Shown: positions 9,601 through 16,044, numbered from the stretch's first letter. The stretch: 16,044 bases of DNA from Tritrichomonas foetus (GCA_001839685.1 MLAK01001148.1:1-16044), one strand, 5' to 3'. Notes: generated from the letters alone by a model not told the origin. A program made the numbers and translations.

Positions 9601-12600
9601 ATTATTTCCTTGCGTTGCAGATTTAGTGAAATATTCATAAGCCTTGTTATAATCTATTTGAACACCATCACCATTTTGATAGCAAAGAGCAAGATTATAT
9701 TGTGCATCAGAATTTCCTTGTTCTGCTGATTGTGTATAAAGTTCAATTCCTTTATTAATATCAATATCAGCTCCATTTCTATTGAAATAAAAATGGGCTA
9801 AATTATTTTGTGAATATGAATTTCCTTGTGATGCACTGAGACTATATAATTCAAAAGCTTTATTGTAGTCTTGTGGAACACCTTCACCATTTTCATAGCA
9901 TAGTGCTAATGAATATTGTGCATGGGAATTATTCTTTTCAACTGCTTGTTTTAACCAATAAATACATTGTTCATAATCATGCGGAAGCGATATCCCAGAA
10001 TAATACATATTACCAAGAATAGTTTGATAAACAGAATCTCCACTTGTTGCTTTATCAATGATATATTGAGTATCTTTAGGATCAACTTTATGGTTCTTAA
10101 GAATTGCATCACGCTCAATAATTACATCAATAAATGCAATATTACTATTTTTGAAATATAAATTACGTTTTATCATCGAATCTAAGATAGAATAAGTACA
10201 CAAAAAATCATTCCTATCATGAATCATTAAAATTTGATAAAGATATGATAATCTACCACACTCTTGAATGAATTCTTGATCATTGTGATATTGTTGGCCT
10301 AGCATTCCAACTTCTTTAATAAGAAGGCCATATGAATAAAGATCTGATTTAAACGGAGTGAAATCTAATTTCTCCTCTGATACAGATTCATTTGTTCGAT
10401 AATCTATAATACTTTTCTGCTTAGTATCATAAACATAGGTGGAACTAAAATCTGTAATTTCTACATTTTGGTATTTGTCAATCATTAAAGTTGAACAATC
10501 TAATTTATGATTAATTATTCCAACTGAATGAAGATAGTCCAAAGCGTTTAAAGATTGAAGTAAAATTTTGGTTTTAAGAGTATTATCAATCCCATTAATT
10601 TCAGAGTAATCTTTAATACTAAGAATTGCATTCGCTGCCAATAAAAGAGATGATTGTTCATCATTAAAGCCATAGCAAAACAAAATATTTGAATGAAATT
10701 TGGTCATTGAATAAGTAGTTTTTTCGTTCAAATAATATGTGTCATCATGGAAATGACGAATAATATAAAAATGACCTTTTTCTTTAGATATGCATAAACT
10801 ATTAGAAAATTTTTCATTTGATGATAGTTGATGTAACTGAATATAATCATTGAAATCGCGCTCTTTGAAAACTTTGTTACTATCTTCAAAAGTTAAATCA
10901 GGATAAAATGGCGACCCTTTGTGATAATTACGTAAAATATAGAATGATAAAAGAACCTCTTTAGCTTTCTGTAAGAAACTCATAAAAATGTTTTCTCGTT
11001 GTGTTGAATCAGAAACCTTATCAAATTTCACATATTTCGATAATTCTTCTACATCTTGATTAGTTGTGGAAGACATGCCTTCAATATATGTAACTTCAGG
11101 TAAAATTTCATGTAAAGTTTCCTTATCTTTATCGTCAACTGGATAAATGGGGATTTTCCTCATCAGAATTTTTACAAATCCACACTGAAATAGTTTTTTA
11201 ATATTTTCAGTGGAAATATTTAAGAAGCATAGTAAATAATTTTCACAACAAATTTGAAGTGAATAACAATTATCATCTAGATTCATTGGTGGTAGATTAA
11301 TATTTTCTAGCATTGTTGAAGTCTCAACAAAGTGGAAAATAAAAATTGGCTCCATGATTATATAATCTTTGATATATGAAAAGAAGAACTCTAAATCAGT
11401 TATATATGCACCATTGGTGGAAAAATCCCAAAAACATTTCATTGTATAAACAACATCACTCGTAAATTCCAATAACTGAGATAAACTATTTCCCACTGTA
11501 ATTTTATTATTTTGGAAAGCTTCAAGTTTCATTTGTGCCTCTTCATTTCCTTGTGAAGCTGATAAGTTATATAGCTTTAAAGCAAGATCAATATTTTGAT
11601 CAACACCAATTCCATTTTCATAAAATATTCCTAAAGAAAATTGTGCTTTTGAATTTCCAAGTTCTGTCGATTTCGTAAATAATTCAATTGCTTTCCCAAC
11701 ATTTTGTTCAACACCGATACCTTTTTGATAAAATAATGCCAAATTATATAAAGCATTAGAATTTCCTAAAGCTGAGGCTTTTTCATATAGACTAATTGCC
11801 AATTTAAAATCACAATCAACGCCGATACCATTTTCATAACAAAATGCTAAATTGTATTGTGCATCTGGATTCTTTTTTTCTGCTGACATTTTGTATAATT
11901 CGATTGCTTTACTAATATTCTTTTCAACACCTTTTCCGATTTCATAACAAAGGGCTAAATTATTTTGGGCATTTGCATAGCCTTGTTCAGATGATAAAGT
12001 ATATAACTCTATAGCTTTTGATAAATTTTGTTCAACAAACTGACCATTTTCATAATAAAAGCCCAAACTGTATTGTGCGTGTGGATTTCCTTGTTCAGCA
12101 GATTTGGTATACCACTCAATGGCTTGATTCAAATCTTGTTCTAAGAAAATCCCTAAGCTATATAGGTTACCTAGATAAAATTGATATAAATCATTTCCTC
12201 CATTTGCTTGATCAATGATAAATAAAATATCACTTCGATCTTTCAATGACATATCTTTCATAAAAATTTCATCTTGTTGAATCAAATCAGTGATATAATT
12301 TACGTCTGTTTCTTTGAAATAAAGTTTATCATTGATCATACAATCAAGAATATAATAAGAACAAACTCGATCTTTGATATCTTTTGATACAAGCATTTGA
12401 TAGATATAAACAAATCGTCCTTGATCTGGTGGAAATTCAATCGAGTCAATTTCATCAACATATCGAGTTAAATCATCTGAATCTAAAAATGATTGTGTGG
12501 GAATAGGCTTTCTACTTGTGGCTATTTCAAAAATTAGTAAACCAAAAGAATATAAATCAGATTGAAATGAGAAATGATCAATTGGGAAATTTTTCATATT

Positions 12601-13746
12601 GAATATTTCTTTATTGCCTTCATCAATTAGAATTTTCTTTTCAGCGTCATAAAAAATTGATATACCAAAATTTGAGATATAAGCATTGAAATATTTATCA
12701 ATTAAAATACTCGAAGCTTTAATTTGACAATGAATAATTCCATGTGAGTGTAAATGATCAATTCCATTCAATATTTGAAGTACAATCTGAGTTTTCCTAG
12801 TATCATCTAAATCATGTTTAGTTAAAACAATATCTAAAGTTCCGCGAGTCATATATTCTTTTAATAAAGATTGTTCTGAATCGTTGTAGCCATAACAAAA
12901 GATGATGTTTGGATGAATGTCAATTTTCGAATAAGTGAATTTTTCACGTAAATATTCCAATTCATTGTCAAATTTCATTTTTACAAATAAATGGCCAGTT
13001 TCTTTATTGATACATAATAAAATTTTCCGATTCGTTGTTCGTGACAATTCATGAAGAACCAAATAGTTGTTGAAATCAATTTCGGTAAAATTTTTATTTA
13101 AATCTTCAAAAAAATCTTCTGTGAAATAGGGAGACACTTCAAAAGAATGCCGCAACATGAAAAATGAAAGAAAAGTAGTTTCTGTATTTTTGAAAAATGA
13201 TAGAAATGCATTCAAATTAATTTTATCGTTATCTCTTTCCAATTTTGACAAGTAATCATTATTATTATTCGATAGATACTGAGAAATTATTTCTGTGTCT
13301 GTATTAACTGTGCTCTGAATTTCTGTGTAAAATTCATATTCAGGGAAAAATTGATTCAATATTAAAACATCGTCTGAAGTGACTGGAAATACTGTTGTGT
13401 CATTTTCAATAATTTCGATCATATAATTATTCAAAATATAAAAAATTGAATTTTCATCAATGTTGTCAAATCTCAAAAAAATATTTTCAAAGCAGATCTG
13501 TAGAGAGTAGATTGCGTTTGAATTTTCTGTAGCGCTTTCGGACAAAACATCAAGATGGACGACAACTAAGGGGCCCATAACGATTTCTTTGCCGAATGTA
13601 TCGAGGGCTTCGTCGATATCTGTTATTTGAGCAAATTTTATTGCAAAATTCCAGAGCCATTTGATTTTGTACATGTTATTTGGTTGAATAAAATTATTTG
13701 TTTCGTCTTCCGAAGATTGCGCTGCGTTTTTTTCGGTCGAGTTCAT
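6661..13746 (-). CDS. Giant triplicated pseudokinase/Sel1-repeat protein
   Basis: One uninterrupted frame encodes 2361 residues from the first ATG (13746); the frame extends to a TTG at 13776, which I do not accept as start. The protein is three tandem modules. Each has an unrecognised N-domain (25-215, 758-955, 1446-1630), a kinase-like domain (~223-480, ~963-1200, ~1654-1905), a helical linker (pattern YxILxxxxxxxxYFK) and Sel1 repeats of about 36 residues (519-743, six copies; 1239-1433, five; 1946-2351, eleven). Kinase 1 has HCQ (339-341) for HRD and NFG (359-361) for DFG. Kinase 2 has Arg for the VAIK lysine, NHK for HRD and DFS (1099-1101). Kinase 3 keeps a GTGVSG loop (1665-1670), AVK lysine 1687 and HQD (1769-1771) but has NFT for DFG. 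All lack the catalytic-loop Asn. It has no signal peptide or membrane helix that I can see. Sel1 repeats form TPR-like solenoids that bind partners, so a cytosolic scaffold is likely. Catalysis is doubtful at best. Confidence 0.93.
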   Translation of the reverse strand: MNSTEKNAAQSSEDETNNFIQPNNMYKIKWLWNFAIKFAQITDIDEALDTFGKEIVMGPLVVVHLDVLSESATENSNAIYSLQICFENIFLRFDNIDENSIFYILNNYMIEIIENDTTVFPVTSDDVLILNQFFPEYEFYTEIQSTVNTDTEIISQYLSNNNNDYLSKLERDNDKINLNAFLSFFKNTETTFLSFFMLRHSFEVSPYFTEDFFEDLNKNFTEIDFNNYLVLHELSRTTNRKILLCINKETGHLFVKMKFDNELEYLREKFTYSKIDIHPNIIFCYGYNDSEQSLLKEYMTRGTLDIVLTKHDLDDTRKTQIVLQILNGIDHLHSHGIIHCQIKASSILIDKYFNAYISNFGISIFYDAEKKILIDEGNKEIFNMKNFPIDHFSFQSDLYSFGLLIFEIATSRKPIPTQSFLDSDDLTRYVDEIDSIEFPPDQGRFVYIYQMLVSKDIKDRVCSYYILDCMINDKLYFKETDVNYITDLIQQDEIFMKDMSLKDRSDILFIIDQANGGNDLYQFYLGNLYSLGIFLEQDLNQAIEWYTKSAEQGNPHAQYSLGFYYENGQFVEQNLSKAIELYTLSSEQGYANAQNNLALCYEIGKGVEKNISKAIELYKMSAEKKNPDAQYNLAFCYENGIGVDCDFKLAISLYEKASALGNSNALYNLALFYQKGIGVEQNVGKAIELFTKSTELGNSKAQFSLGIFYENGIGVDQNIDLALKLYNLSASQGNEEAQMKLEAFQNNKITVGNSLSQLLEFTSDVVYTMKCFWDFSTNGAYITDLEFFFSYIKDYIIMEPIFIFHFVETSTMLENINLPPMNLDDNCYSLQICCENYLLCFLNISTENIKKLFQCGFVKILMRKIPIYPVDDKDKETLHEILPEVTYIEGMSSTTNQDVEELSKYVKFDKVSDSTQRENIFMSFLQKAKEVLLSFYILRNYHKGSPFYPDLTFEDSNKVFKERDFNDYIQLHQLSSNEKFSNSLCISKEKGHFYIIRHFHDDTYYLNEKTTYSMTKFHSNILFCYGFNDEQSSLLLAANAILSIKDYSEINGIDNTLKTKILLQSLNALDYLHSVGIINHKLDCSTLMIDKYQNVEITDFSSTYVYDTKQKSIIDYRTNESVSEEKLDFTPFKSDLYSYGLLIKEVGMLGQQYHNDQEFIQECGRLSYLYQILMIHDRNDFLCTYSILDSMIKRNLYFKNSNIAFIDVIIERDAILKNHKVDPKDTQYIIDKATSGDSVYQTILGNMYYSGISLPHDYEQCIYWLKQAVEKNNSHAQYSLALCYENGEGVPQDYNKAFELYSLSASQGNSYSQNNLAHFYFNRNGADIDINKGIELYTQSAEQGNSDAQYNLALCYQNGDGVQIDYNKAYEYFTKSATQGNNDAQFVLAVCYETGKGTERNINKSIELYYDLANNGNSDAKFIISLYCAQLKINAKHIPIFLGNYTNCIYDLNYFWGFSKKCVIITDFEYFSFYVRYSLVIGPLIVIHFSNKYNNKSVQICCENYFLNFVDLNEDSVSKLFEQKMINFNTTVTKIFPLTQEDSEKLKKIIPSFETDQKNEEIIRNDISLLSKHLYPKGKDDEEKGEKCMFDNFIHETKDVAMAYYLLLHDFPHTLFNEQPNQPRIIYSSNLNEINDENQDHETEIEKKEFCKQKYEDYIYLHKLGTGVSGKVSLAVSKQNGKLFAVKEYFVEEMYLSDKKNFSAIGLIPNVIFCYGFCDSHKMLFFDYMGFGNLQELLKRKELNDTEKTLIIIQIINGIDYLHSIGIVHQDIKLSSIWVNYNYEVFIGNFTKACKYNPDKDIFVSISTNRIKTEEEVRNEKISFQTDIYAFGALIYELVTNDLSLISQSNIFELFDKIENNLIPRQSYKIGPIYNLLKLLLSKEKKTKTSSYYILNYLVKNKAYFKTANTKVIEELIKKQKIMQNNQTNNRCDVKYINNMANKGIHLYEYFNGVINFQGLITKINYKESFKWFLKSSETNNQYALFNVAFFYENGFGVEKDQAKAIEYYTKSADLNYTNAINCLAVCYKKGNGVEKDIHKAIQLFEKSAELNDPEAQCILASMYHLNENIDHDYQRSIELYRKSAEQGNSIALYNLSNCYMVGEFVEKDPSLAVEYLEESADLGNADAQFSLAELYSTGQTVTRNEGKALELYKKAAAQEHEYAMITLACFYLNGEGVEIDKEKAIKTFRQLAEKGNTKAMYNLAVCYQNGEGLDQDYEAAFNLLKEAAKLDDIDAIVSLGLYYENGIGTQEDSQKAIELYQYAADQGSAEGMCNLAKFYEKGEVNEEKIGKAIKLYEQAAEFEFPEALFSLANFYESGIGVSQNIQKATAFYLRAAESGHSEAYQRYLQLSGSLFDVLPK
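6694..9411 (-). repeat. Module 3 of the giant protein (N-domain, kinase-like, 11 Sel1)
   Basis: This is the C-terminal copy and has the best-kept kinase. N-domain: YFWGFS...IITDFE...GPLIVIHF, SVQICCENYFLNF, FPLTQED, followed by an acidic insert near residues 1630-1650. Kinase region (8787-8032): LGTGVSGKV, FAVKEY, GIVHQDIKLSS, IGNFTKA, TDIYAFG. Eleven Sel1 repeats (7911-6694) follow, the first degenerate and missing the usual glycine pattern, as is also the case for the first repeat of the other modules. The C-terminus ends soon after the last repeat, with a short tail. Confidence 0.85.
9448..11475 (-). repeat. Module 2 of the giant protein (N-domain, pseudokinase, 5 Sel1)
   Basis: This is the middle copy. 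N-domain: CFWDF...YITDLE...PIFIFHF, then YSLQICCENYLLCF and YPVDDKD. The kinase region (10860-10147) is the most degenerate: the glycine loop is gone, the VAIK lysine is Arg, the catalytic loop reads NHKLDCST, and the hinge region is eroded, but ITDFSS and SDLYSYG remain. Five Sel1 repeats (10032-9448) follow, plus a broken sixth that runs into module 3. Confidence 0.85.
11518..13674 (-). repeat. Module 1 of the giant protein (N-domain, pseudokinase, 6 Sel1)
   Basis: This is the N-terminal copy of the three-fold internal repeat. Its N-domain starts KIKWLWNF...ITDIDE...GPLVVVHLD and continues with SLQICFENIFLRF and FPVTSDD. The kinase region (13080-12307) reads FCYGYND, LNGIDHLHSHGIIHC, SNFGIS and SDLYSFG, giving every kinase landmark but with Gln in place of the catalytic Asp and no glycine loop. 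Six Sel1 repeats follow (12192-11518), typically ending SAEQGN and starting xxAQYNLAxCYENGxGV. Confidence 0.85.
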
Positions 13747-13748
13747 CA

Positions 13749-13764
13749 AGTGATGCACAAATGA
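13749..13764 (-). promoter_or_regulatory. Two initiator-like motifs before the giant gene
   Basis: On the minus strand TCATT (A at 13762) and TCACT (A at 13751) both match TCA-pyrimidine-(T/A). The ATG at 13746 would lie at +17 or +6 respectively. The first gives the more usual leader. Either would exclude the TTG at 13776 from the transcript and so fixes the start at 13746. Confidence 0.5.
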
Positions 13765-13776
13765 ACTTTTTGACAA

Positions 13777-14013
13777 TGTTATTTTTTTTTCAAAGGATTC
13801 GAATTAAATTTTGAAAGAGATTATTTGCAAATTTGAATAAAAAAACTTCACAACCAACTCATTTCAAAACATTCCCTAAAACAGACTTCAATATATTTTC
13901 GAAATAAGAAGCATTATCAAGAGAAAGATAGTATTTTCTTTGTCATTTTTCAGAACCAGATAATTCAATTTTTATTAGAGTAGATTTATAAAAAAATTGA
14001 AAAATTTGAAAAA
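13777..14013. other. AT-rich upstream flank of the giant gene
   Basis: No gene is visible. The A- and T-runs beginning at about 13781 are the presumed upstream region of the giant gene's promoter; no further motif could be assigned. Confidence 0.4.
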
Positions 14014-14160
14014 ATGGTTATATATATTCATAAAAATATGGTTATAAATTTTCAAAATATATGGTTATATATATTCATAAAAATGTGGTTATATATATTC
14101 ATAAAAATATGGTTATATATTTTCAAAATATATGGTTATATATATATATTTATAAAAAAT
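14014..14160 (+). repeat. Minisatellite of 23-24 bp units in A/B arrangement
   Basis: Six tandem units start at 14014, 14038, 14061, 14085, 14109 and 14132. All start [AG]TGGTTATA. Type A units (24 bases) end TTCATAAAAAT; type B units (23 bases) end TTTTCAAAATAT. The order is A-B-A-A-B-A', the last unit being longer (29 bases) through extra TA steps. The frame stays open and would give repeated MVIYIHKN/WLYIFIK peptides, but I take that as a by-product: unit lengths of 23 and 24 shift the frame and there is no promoter motif. Confidence 0.9.
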
Positions 14161-14354
14161 GACAAGAAATTCAATGGACAAGCTGTCGTAAAGAGTTCAG
14201 AATTTTCATGATGGAGTTCTCAATTTTTCTATTGTGGGTAATGATTCCATAATAACCAAGCCAGCTCGAATAATTGACAAGCTTATCAACTTAGGATTCT
14301 TTAGTCATGTGTTTAAAGTCTAATTTAAAAAAATTAATTTATTGTTAACACAAA
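14161..14354. other. AT-rich spacer right of the minisatellite
   Basis: Nothing identifiable is seen between the minisatellite and the small open frame starting at 14355. Confidence 0.4.
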
Positions 14355-14600
14355 ATGATTATTCGATTATTAATTTGTTTAAAAAATCGAATGAGATGTT
14401 TTGAATTTAGTGATATTCATGAACACAGTATATGTGAATCTTTTATGAGTTTTATTATACGTTACTTCATCGAATTTATTCCTGATATTTTCCATTTTCG
14501 ATATATCTATTCAACTATCAGTAAAATGATCTATAGTTCCTTTAAACTCGAATATAATGTTATGTCTAAGATAGAAGATGAAGTTATTCTGATGATTTGA
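14355..14600 (+). CDS. Doubtful 81-residue hypothetical protein or relic
   Basis: The frame encodes 81 residues rich in Ile, Phe and Tyr with a central stretch EFIPDIFHFRYIYSTISKMIY and an acidic-hydrophobic end KIEDEVILMI. It ends in TGA, a rare stop in this lineage. No initiator-like motif precedes the ATG. The opposite strand carries an equally plausible short frame over 14389-14514, so coding cannot be decided by eye. I do not recognise a family. Confidence 0.2.
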   Translation: MIIRLLICLKNRMRCFEFSDIHEHSICESFMSFIIRYFIEFIPDIFHFRYIYSTISKMIYSSFKLEYNVMSKIEDEVILMI

Positions 14601-15326
14601 TATTTAAGTGTTTTTTTCCAAACTCATGAAATTTTTTATCTGATTATGAGCAAAATCTCACTTAAACATTTAACATTTATTATATGTCCTTATCACAATT
14701 AGATTTTCCAAGTACTCTATTTGATTTGAATAGGTGCCGGCAAGTTTTCAATATTTCACATTCAAATTTCTGATAAACAAACAAATGTAAAAAATTTTAT
14801 GTAAATAATAATATATCTTTTTGTTGATTGATATTAATATTAATTTTCTCAATCATGATGATTGAATCATGAATAAAAAAATTGCTAAAATAAAGAGACG
14901 TTTCAATAACTTTCTCAAAAAAATTCAGAGATTTTTCAGAAAACGATTAGATGTATACAAACTAACTAGCTCTAGATGTAGAAGACNATTGAGAGNTCTA
15001 AATGAATAATTNTTGATATTATAGTCATCTAAAAATTATTTAATTGTAATCCTATTAATAATATATAAATATTATAATTTAAAAATCAAGATACAGAGAA
15101 AACCAAATCCAAAAAAAAATTGTGAGAAAAAAATAAACCCCACAGAAATTTCTGAGAATTATTGAGATAAAAAGTGATTTTATAGCATTAATATCTTGAT
15201 TATTTCTTATCATAAATCGTGCTTTTTATTATCATATGACCCTCCATCGAAAATTATAATGTTTTCCAAAATACAAAAATGAAGTATAAAAAAAATATTA
15301 ATAATTTTGATATAAATAAAAAAAAT
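14601..15326. other. Gene-free AT-rich region with ambiguous bases
   Basis: No gene is seen. The stretch holds a 17-base palindrome (14849-14865) and ambiguous bases at 14987, 14996 and 15012, which mark low-confidence sequence. An ACTAAC at 14961-14966 resembles the branch/3' splice motif of trichomonad introns, but its surroundings do not fit (no GTAYGT partner and no ACACAG). Confidence 0.5.
14849..14865. repeat. Perfect short palindrome
   Basis: TCAATCATGATGATTGA is an inverted repeat with 8-base arms around one central base. It does not extend further. It could bind a dimeric protein, or it could be chance in AT-rich DNA. Confidence 0.5.
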
Positions 15327-15542
15327 TTAGGCATCAATGAGAAGATTACGAATGTTTTGCCATCTAAATGGCGAGTCATCAGAAAATTCACTTGGCATCG
15401 AGTCTGGAAAAAAACATATTGGATTCCATTTTTCTTGATTTGGTCTTTCAATCGTTGTATCTGTATCCCTGCTTGAGAATGTGCTGTTGAGGACTGCCAG
15501 TCTATTTTCTTCATATACTAAAATTTTATGACAGAAAAGATT
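15327..15542 (-). pseudogene. 3' end of a truncated gene, family unknown
   Basis: A minus-strand frame with no start ATG is open from just after a TGA at 15545-15543 to a TAA at 15329-15327. Its 71 codons read like real protein: YEENRLAVLNSTFSSRDTD, TTIERPNQEKWNPICFFPDS, MPSEFSDDSPFRWQNIRN, then LLIDA. It is polar, balanced and free of the F/I/K bias of random AT-rich frames. The stop is directly followed by A, giving TAAA, the trichomonad stop/polyadenylation signal. In the same place another minus-strand frame starts at ATG 15514 (86 codons, 15254-15514) but degenerates to an F/L/I run; I regard that as the shadow. No coding sequence continues upstream, so this is probably a gene 3' end cut from its 5' part, or a last exon. 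The family is not recognised. Confidence 0.45.
15527..15531 (-). promoter_or_regulatory. Initiator-like motif upstream of 15514
   Basis: The minus strand reads TCATA with A at 15529, placing ATG 15514 at +16, just like a genuine initiator. This is the only argument for the competing 86-codon frame at 15254-15514, whose C-terminal half is low-complexity hydrophobic. It may be chance. Confidence 0.2.
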
Positions 15543-15616
15543 TCAATACATTCATATTTGTCAAATGGAAATTGAATTAATTCAACATCACTGAGTTAAA
15601 ACTATCAAAATTTTCG

Positions 15617-15636
15617 CGATTTTTAATTAAAAATCG
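15617..15636. repeat. 20-base perfect palindrome
   Basis: CGATTTTTAATTAAAAATCG is perfectly self-complementary with no loop. The flanking bases do not extend it. It sits between the two minus-strand coding remnants and could be a protein-binding site, a hairpin-forming break point or a terminator-like element. Confidence 0.7.
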
Positions 15637-15813
15637 ATAGAAGAAGTGTAAATAGAATTATGGGAAGCAGTATTATAATCTTTGTGATTCTTGGAAAAAA
15701 AGCTTCTCACAATTTTTTTTTAGGCTTTCTCCAAAATCGCTCTTTTTTCGGTTTAATTGTTGCAAAATTTCAAAACTATGAATAAATATGGCTCATAACT
15801 ATAAAAAATAGAT

Positions 15814-15934
15814 TTAACAATTGACTGAAAGCTGTTCACCCGAAAACTGAAACAATAGCTTCTTCAGAATCATTTTCGAAATATTTTTGAATTCGGCCAT
15901 TTGCGAAGTTTGCGATAAGGGAAATTTTCGTCAT
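15814..15934 (-). pseudogene. Short coding remnant with probable frameshift, family unknown
   Basis: From ATG 15934 the minus strand reads MTKISLIANFANGRIQKYFE followed by NDSEEAIVSVFG, with a TGA stop at 15838-15836. A second frame overlaps the stop and reads SGEQLSVNC before TAA at 15816-15814, which is followed by A and gives TAAA. Together the two look like one short polar protein end interrupted by a one-base slip near the TTTTCGGG. There is no initiator motif before the ATG. It could be part of the same decayed gene as the 15327-15542 remnant, since it lies upstream of it on the same strand. Confidence 0.3.
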
Positions 15935-15958
15935 TCTTTTAGCTATTTGGGTTTTGAT

Positions 15959-16044
15959 TTTTGACTGATGGTATTAAGTAATACTGATGATAAGGATCAT
16001 TTTAGTGATTTCGTACGTTAAGACTATTTGGTTTGTATACATCT
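15959..16044. other. Right edge, no feature seen
   Basis: AT-rich sequence to the window edge; nothing identifiable. Confidence 0.4.

Noticed and set aside
13747..13776. TTG as start of the giant gene (2371 residues)
   Set aside because: The first ATG is at 13746, and initiator-like motifs lie between the TTG and that ATG.
13790..13810. TTCGAAT-like T-loop suggesting a tRNA
   Set aside because: No flanking T-stem pairing, acceptor stem or D-arm could be found; no tRNA was found anywhere in the window by eye.
14014..14160. CRISPR-like array
   Set aside because: Units are directly adjacent with no unique spacers and the context is eukaryotic; it is a minisatellite.
14951..14980. Possible trichomonad intron (ACTAAC at 14961-14966)
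   Set aside because: No GTAYGT donor at a sensible distance, the expected ACACAG does not follow, and no coding flanks exist.
15091..15104. ATACAGAGA resembling the U6 snRNA core
   Set aside because: The following sequence does not continue the U6 conserved core.
15279..15476. 65-codon plus-strand frame
   Set aside because: Antisense to the better coding remnant at 15327-15542 and strongly biased toward Lys/Asn/Ile.

Overview
The window looks like nuclear DNA of a parabasalid protist, most likely a trichomonad of the Tritrichomonas/Trichomonas kind. This is inferred from several features together. The genes are intronless and eukaryote-type (LRR, TM-RING, Sel1/kinase) in an AT-rich background. 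Three of the minus-strand genes have a TCA-pyrimidine-(T/A) initiator-like motif a few bases before the ATG, as trichomonad core promoters do. Several stop codons are followed directly or within about 10 bases by TAAA, the trichomonad-type polyadenylation signal. Huge Sel1-repeat/kinase proteins are typical of the group. I could not confirm the species. Three ambiguous bases (n) near 15.0 kb show that this is draft assembly.

Layout: 1-685 is AT-rich non-coding DNA with a strong imperfect inverted repeat at the extreme left (10-64). 686-3010 (+) encodes a 774-residue leucine-rich-repeat protein with an N-terminal PH-like segment, resembling the CARMIL/LRR family. 3347-3862 (-) encodes a compact GrpB/UPF0157 nucleotidyltransferase-fold protein of bacterial type. 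4406-5545 (-) encodes a multi-pass membrane protein ending in a C3HC4 RING finger (RNFT-like E3 ligase). 5546-6660 is non-coding apart from a possible relic reading frame. 6661-13746 (-) is a single 7.1-kb open frame for a 2361-residue protein. 13747-16044 is a gene-poor, AT-rich tail with a 147-bp minisatellite, two palindromes and two short minus-strand coding remnants.

The most interesting object is the giant protein. It is three tandem copies of the same four-part module: an unrecognised ~180-residue domain, a kinase-like domain, a helical linker, then Sel1 repeats (6, 5 and 11 copies). The three kinase domains have lost different catalytic residues. The third still has a glycine loop, the VAIK lysine and the HxD aspartate but lacks the DFG aspartate. 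The second keeps the DFG aspartate but has lost the HRD motif. All three lack the catalytic-loop Asn. This suggests a triple pseudokinase scaffold derived from one kinase-Sel1 ancestor.

The genes show no operon-like relation. The LRR gene converges with the three minus-strand genes, which lie head to tail but each carry their own start context. A possible common theme is membrane/cytoskeleton and scaffold function, but nothing in the sequence links the genes directly.
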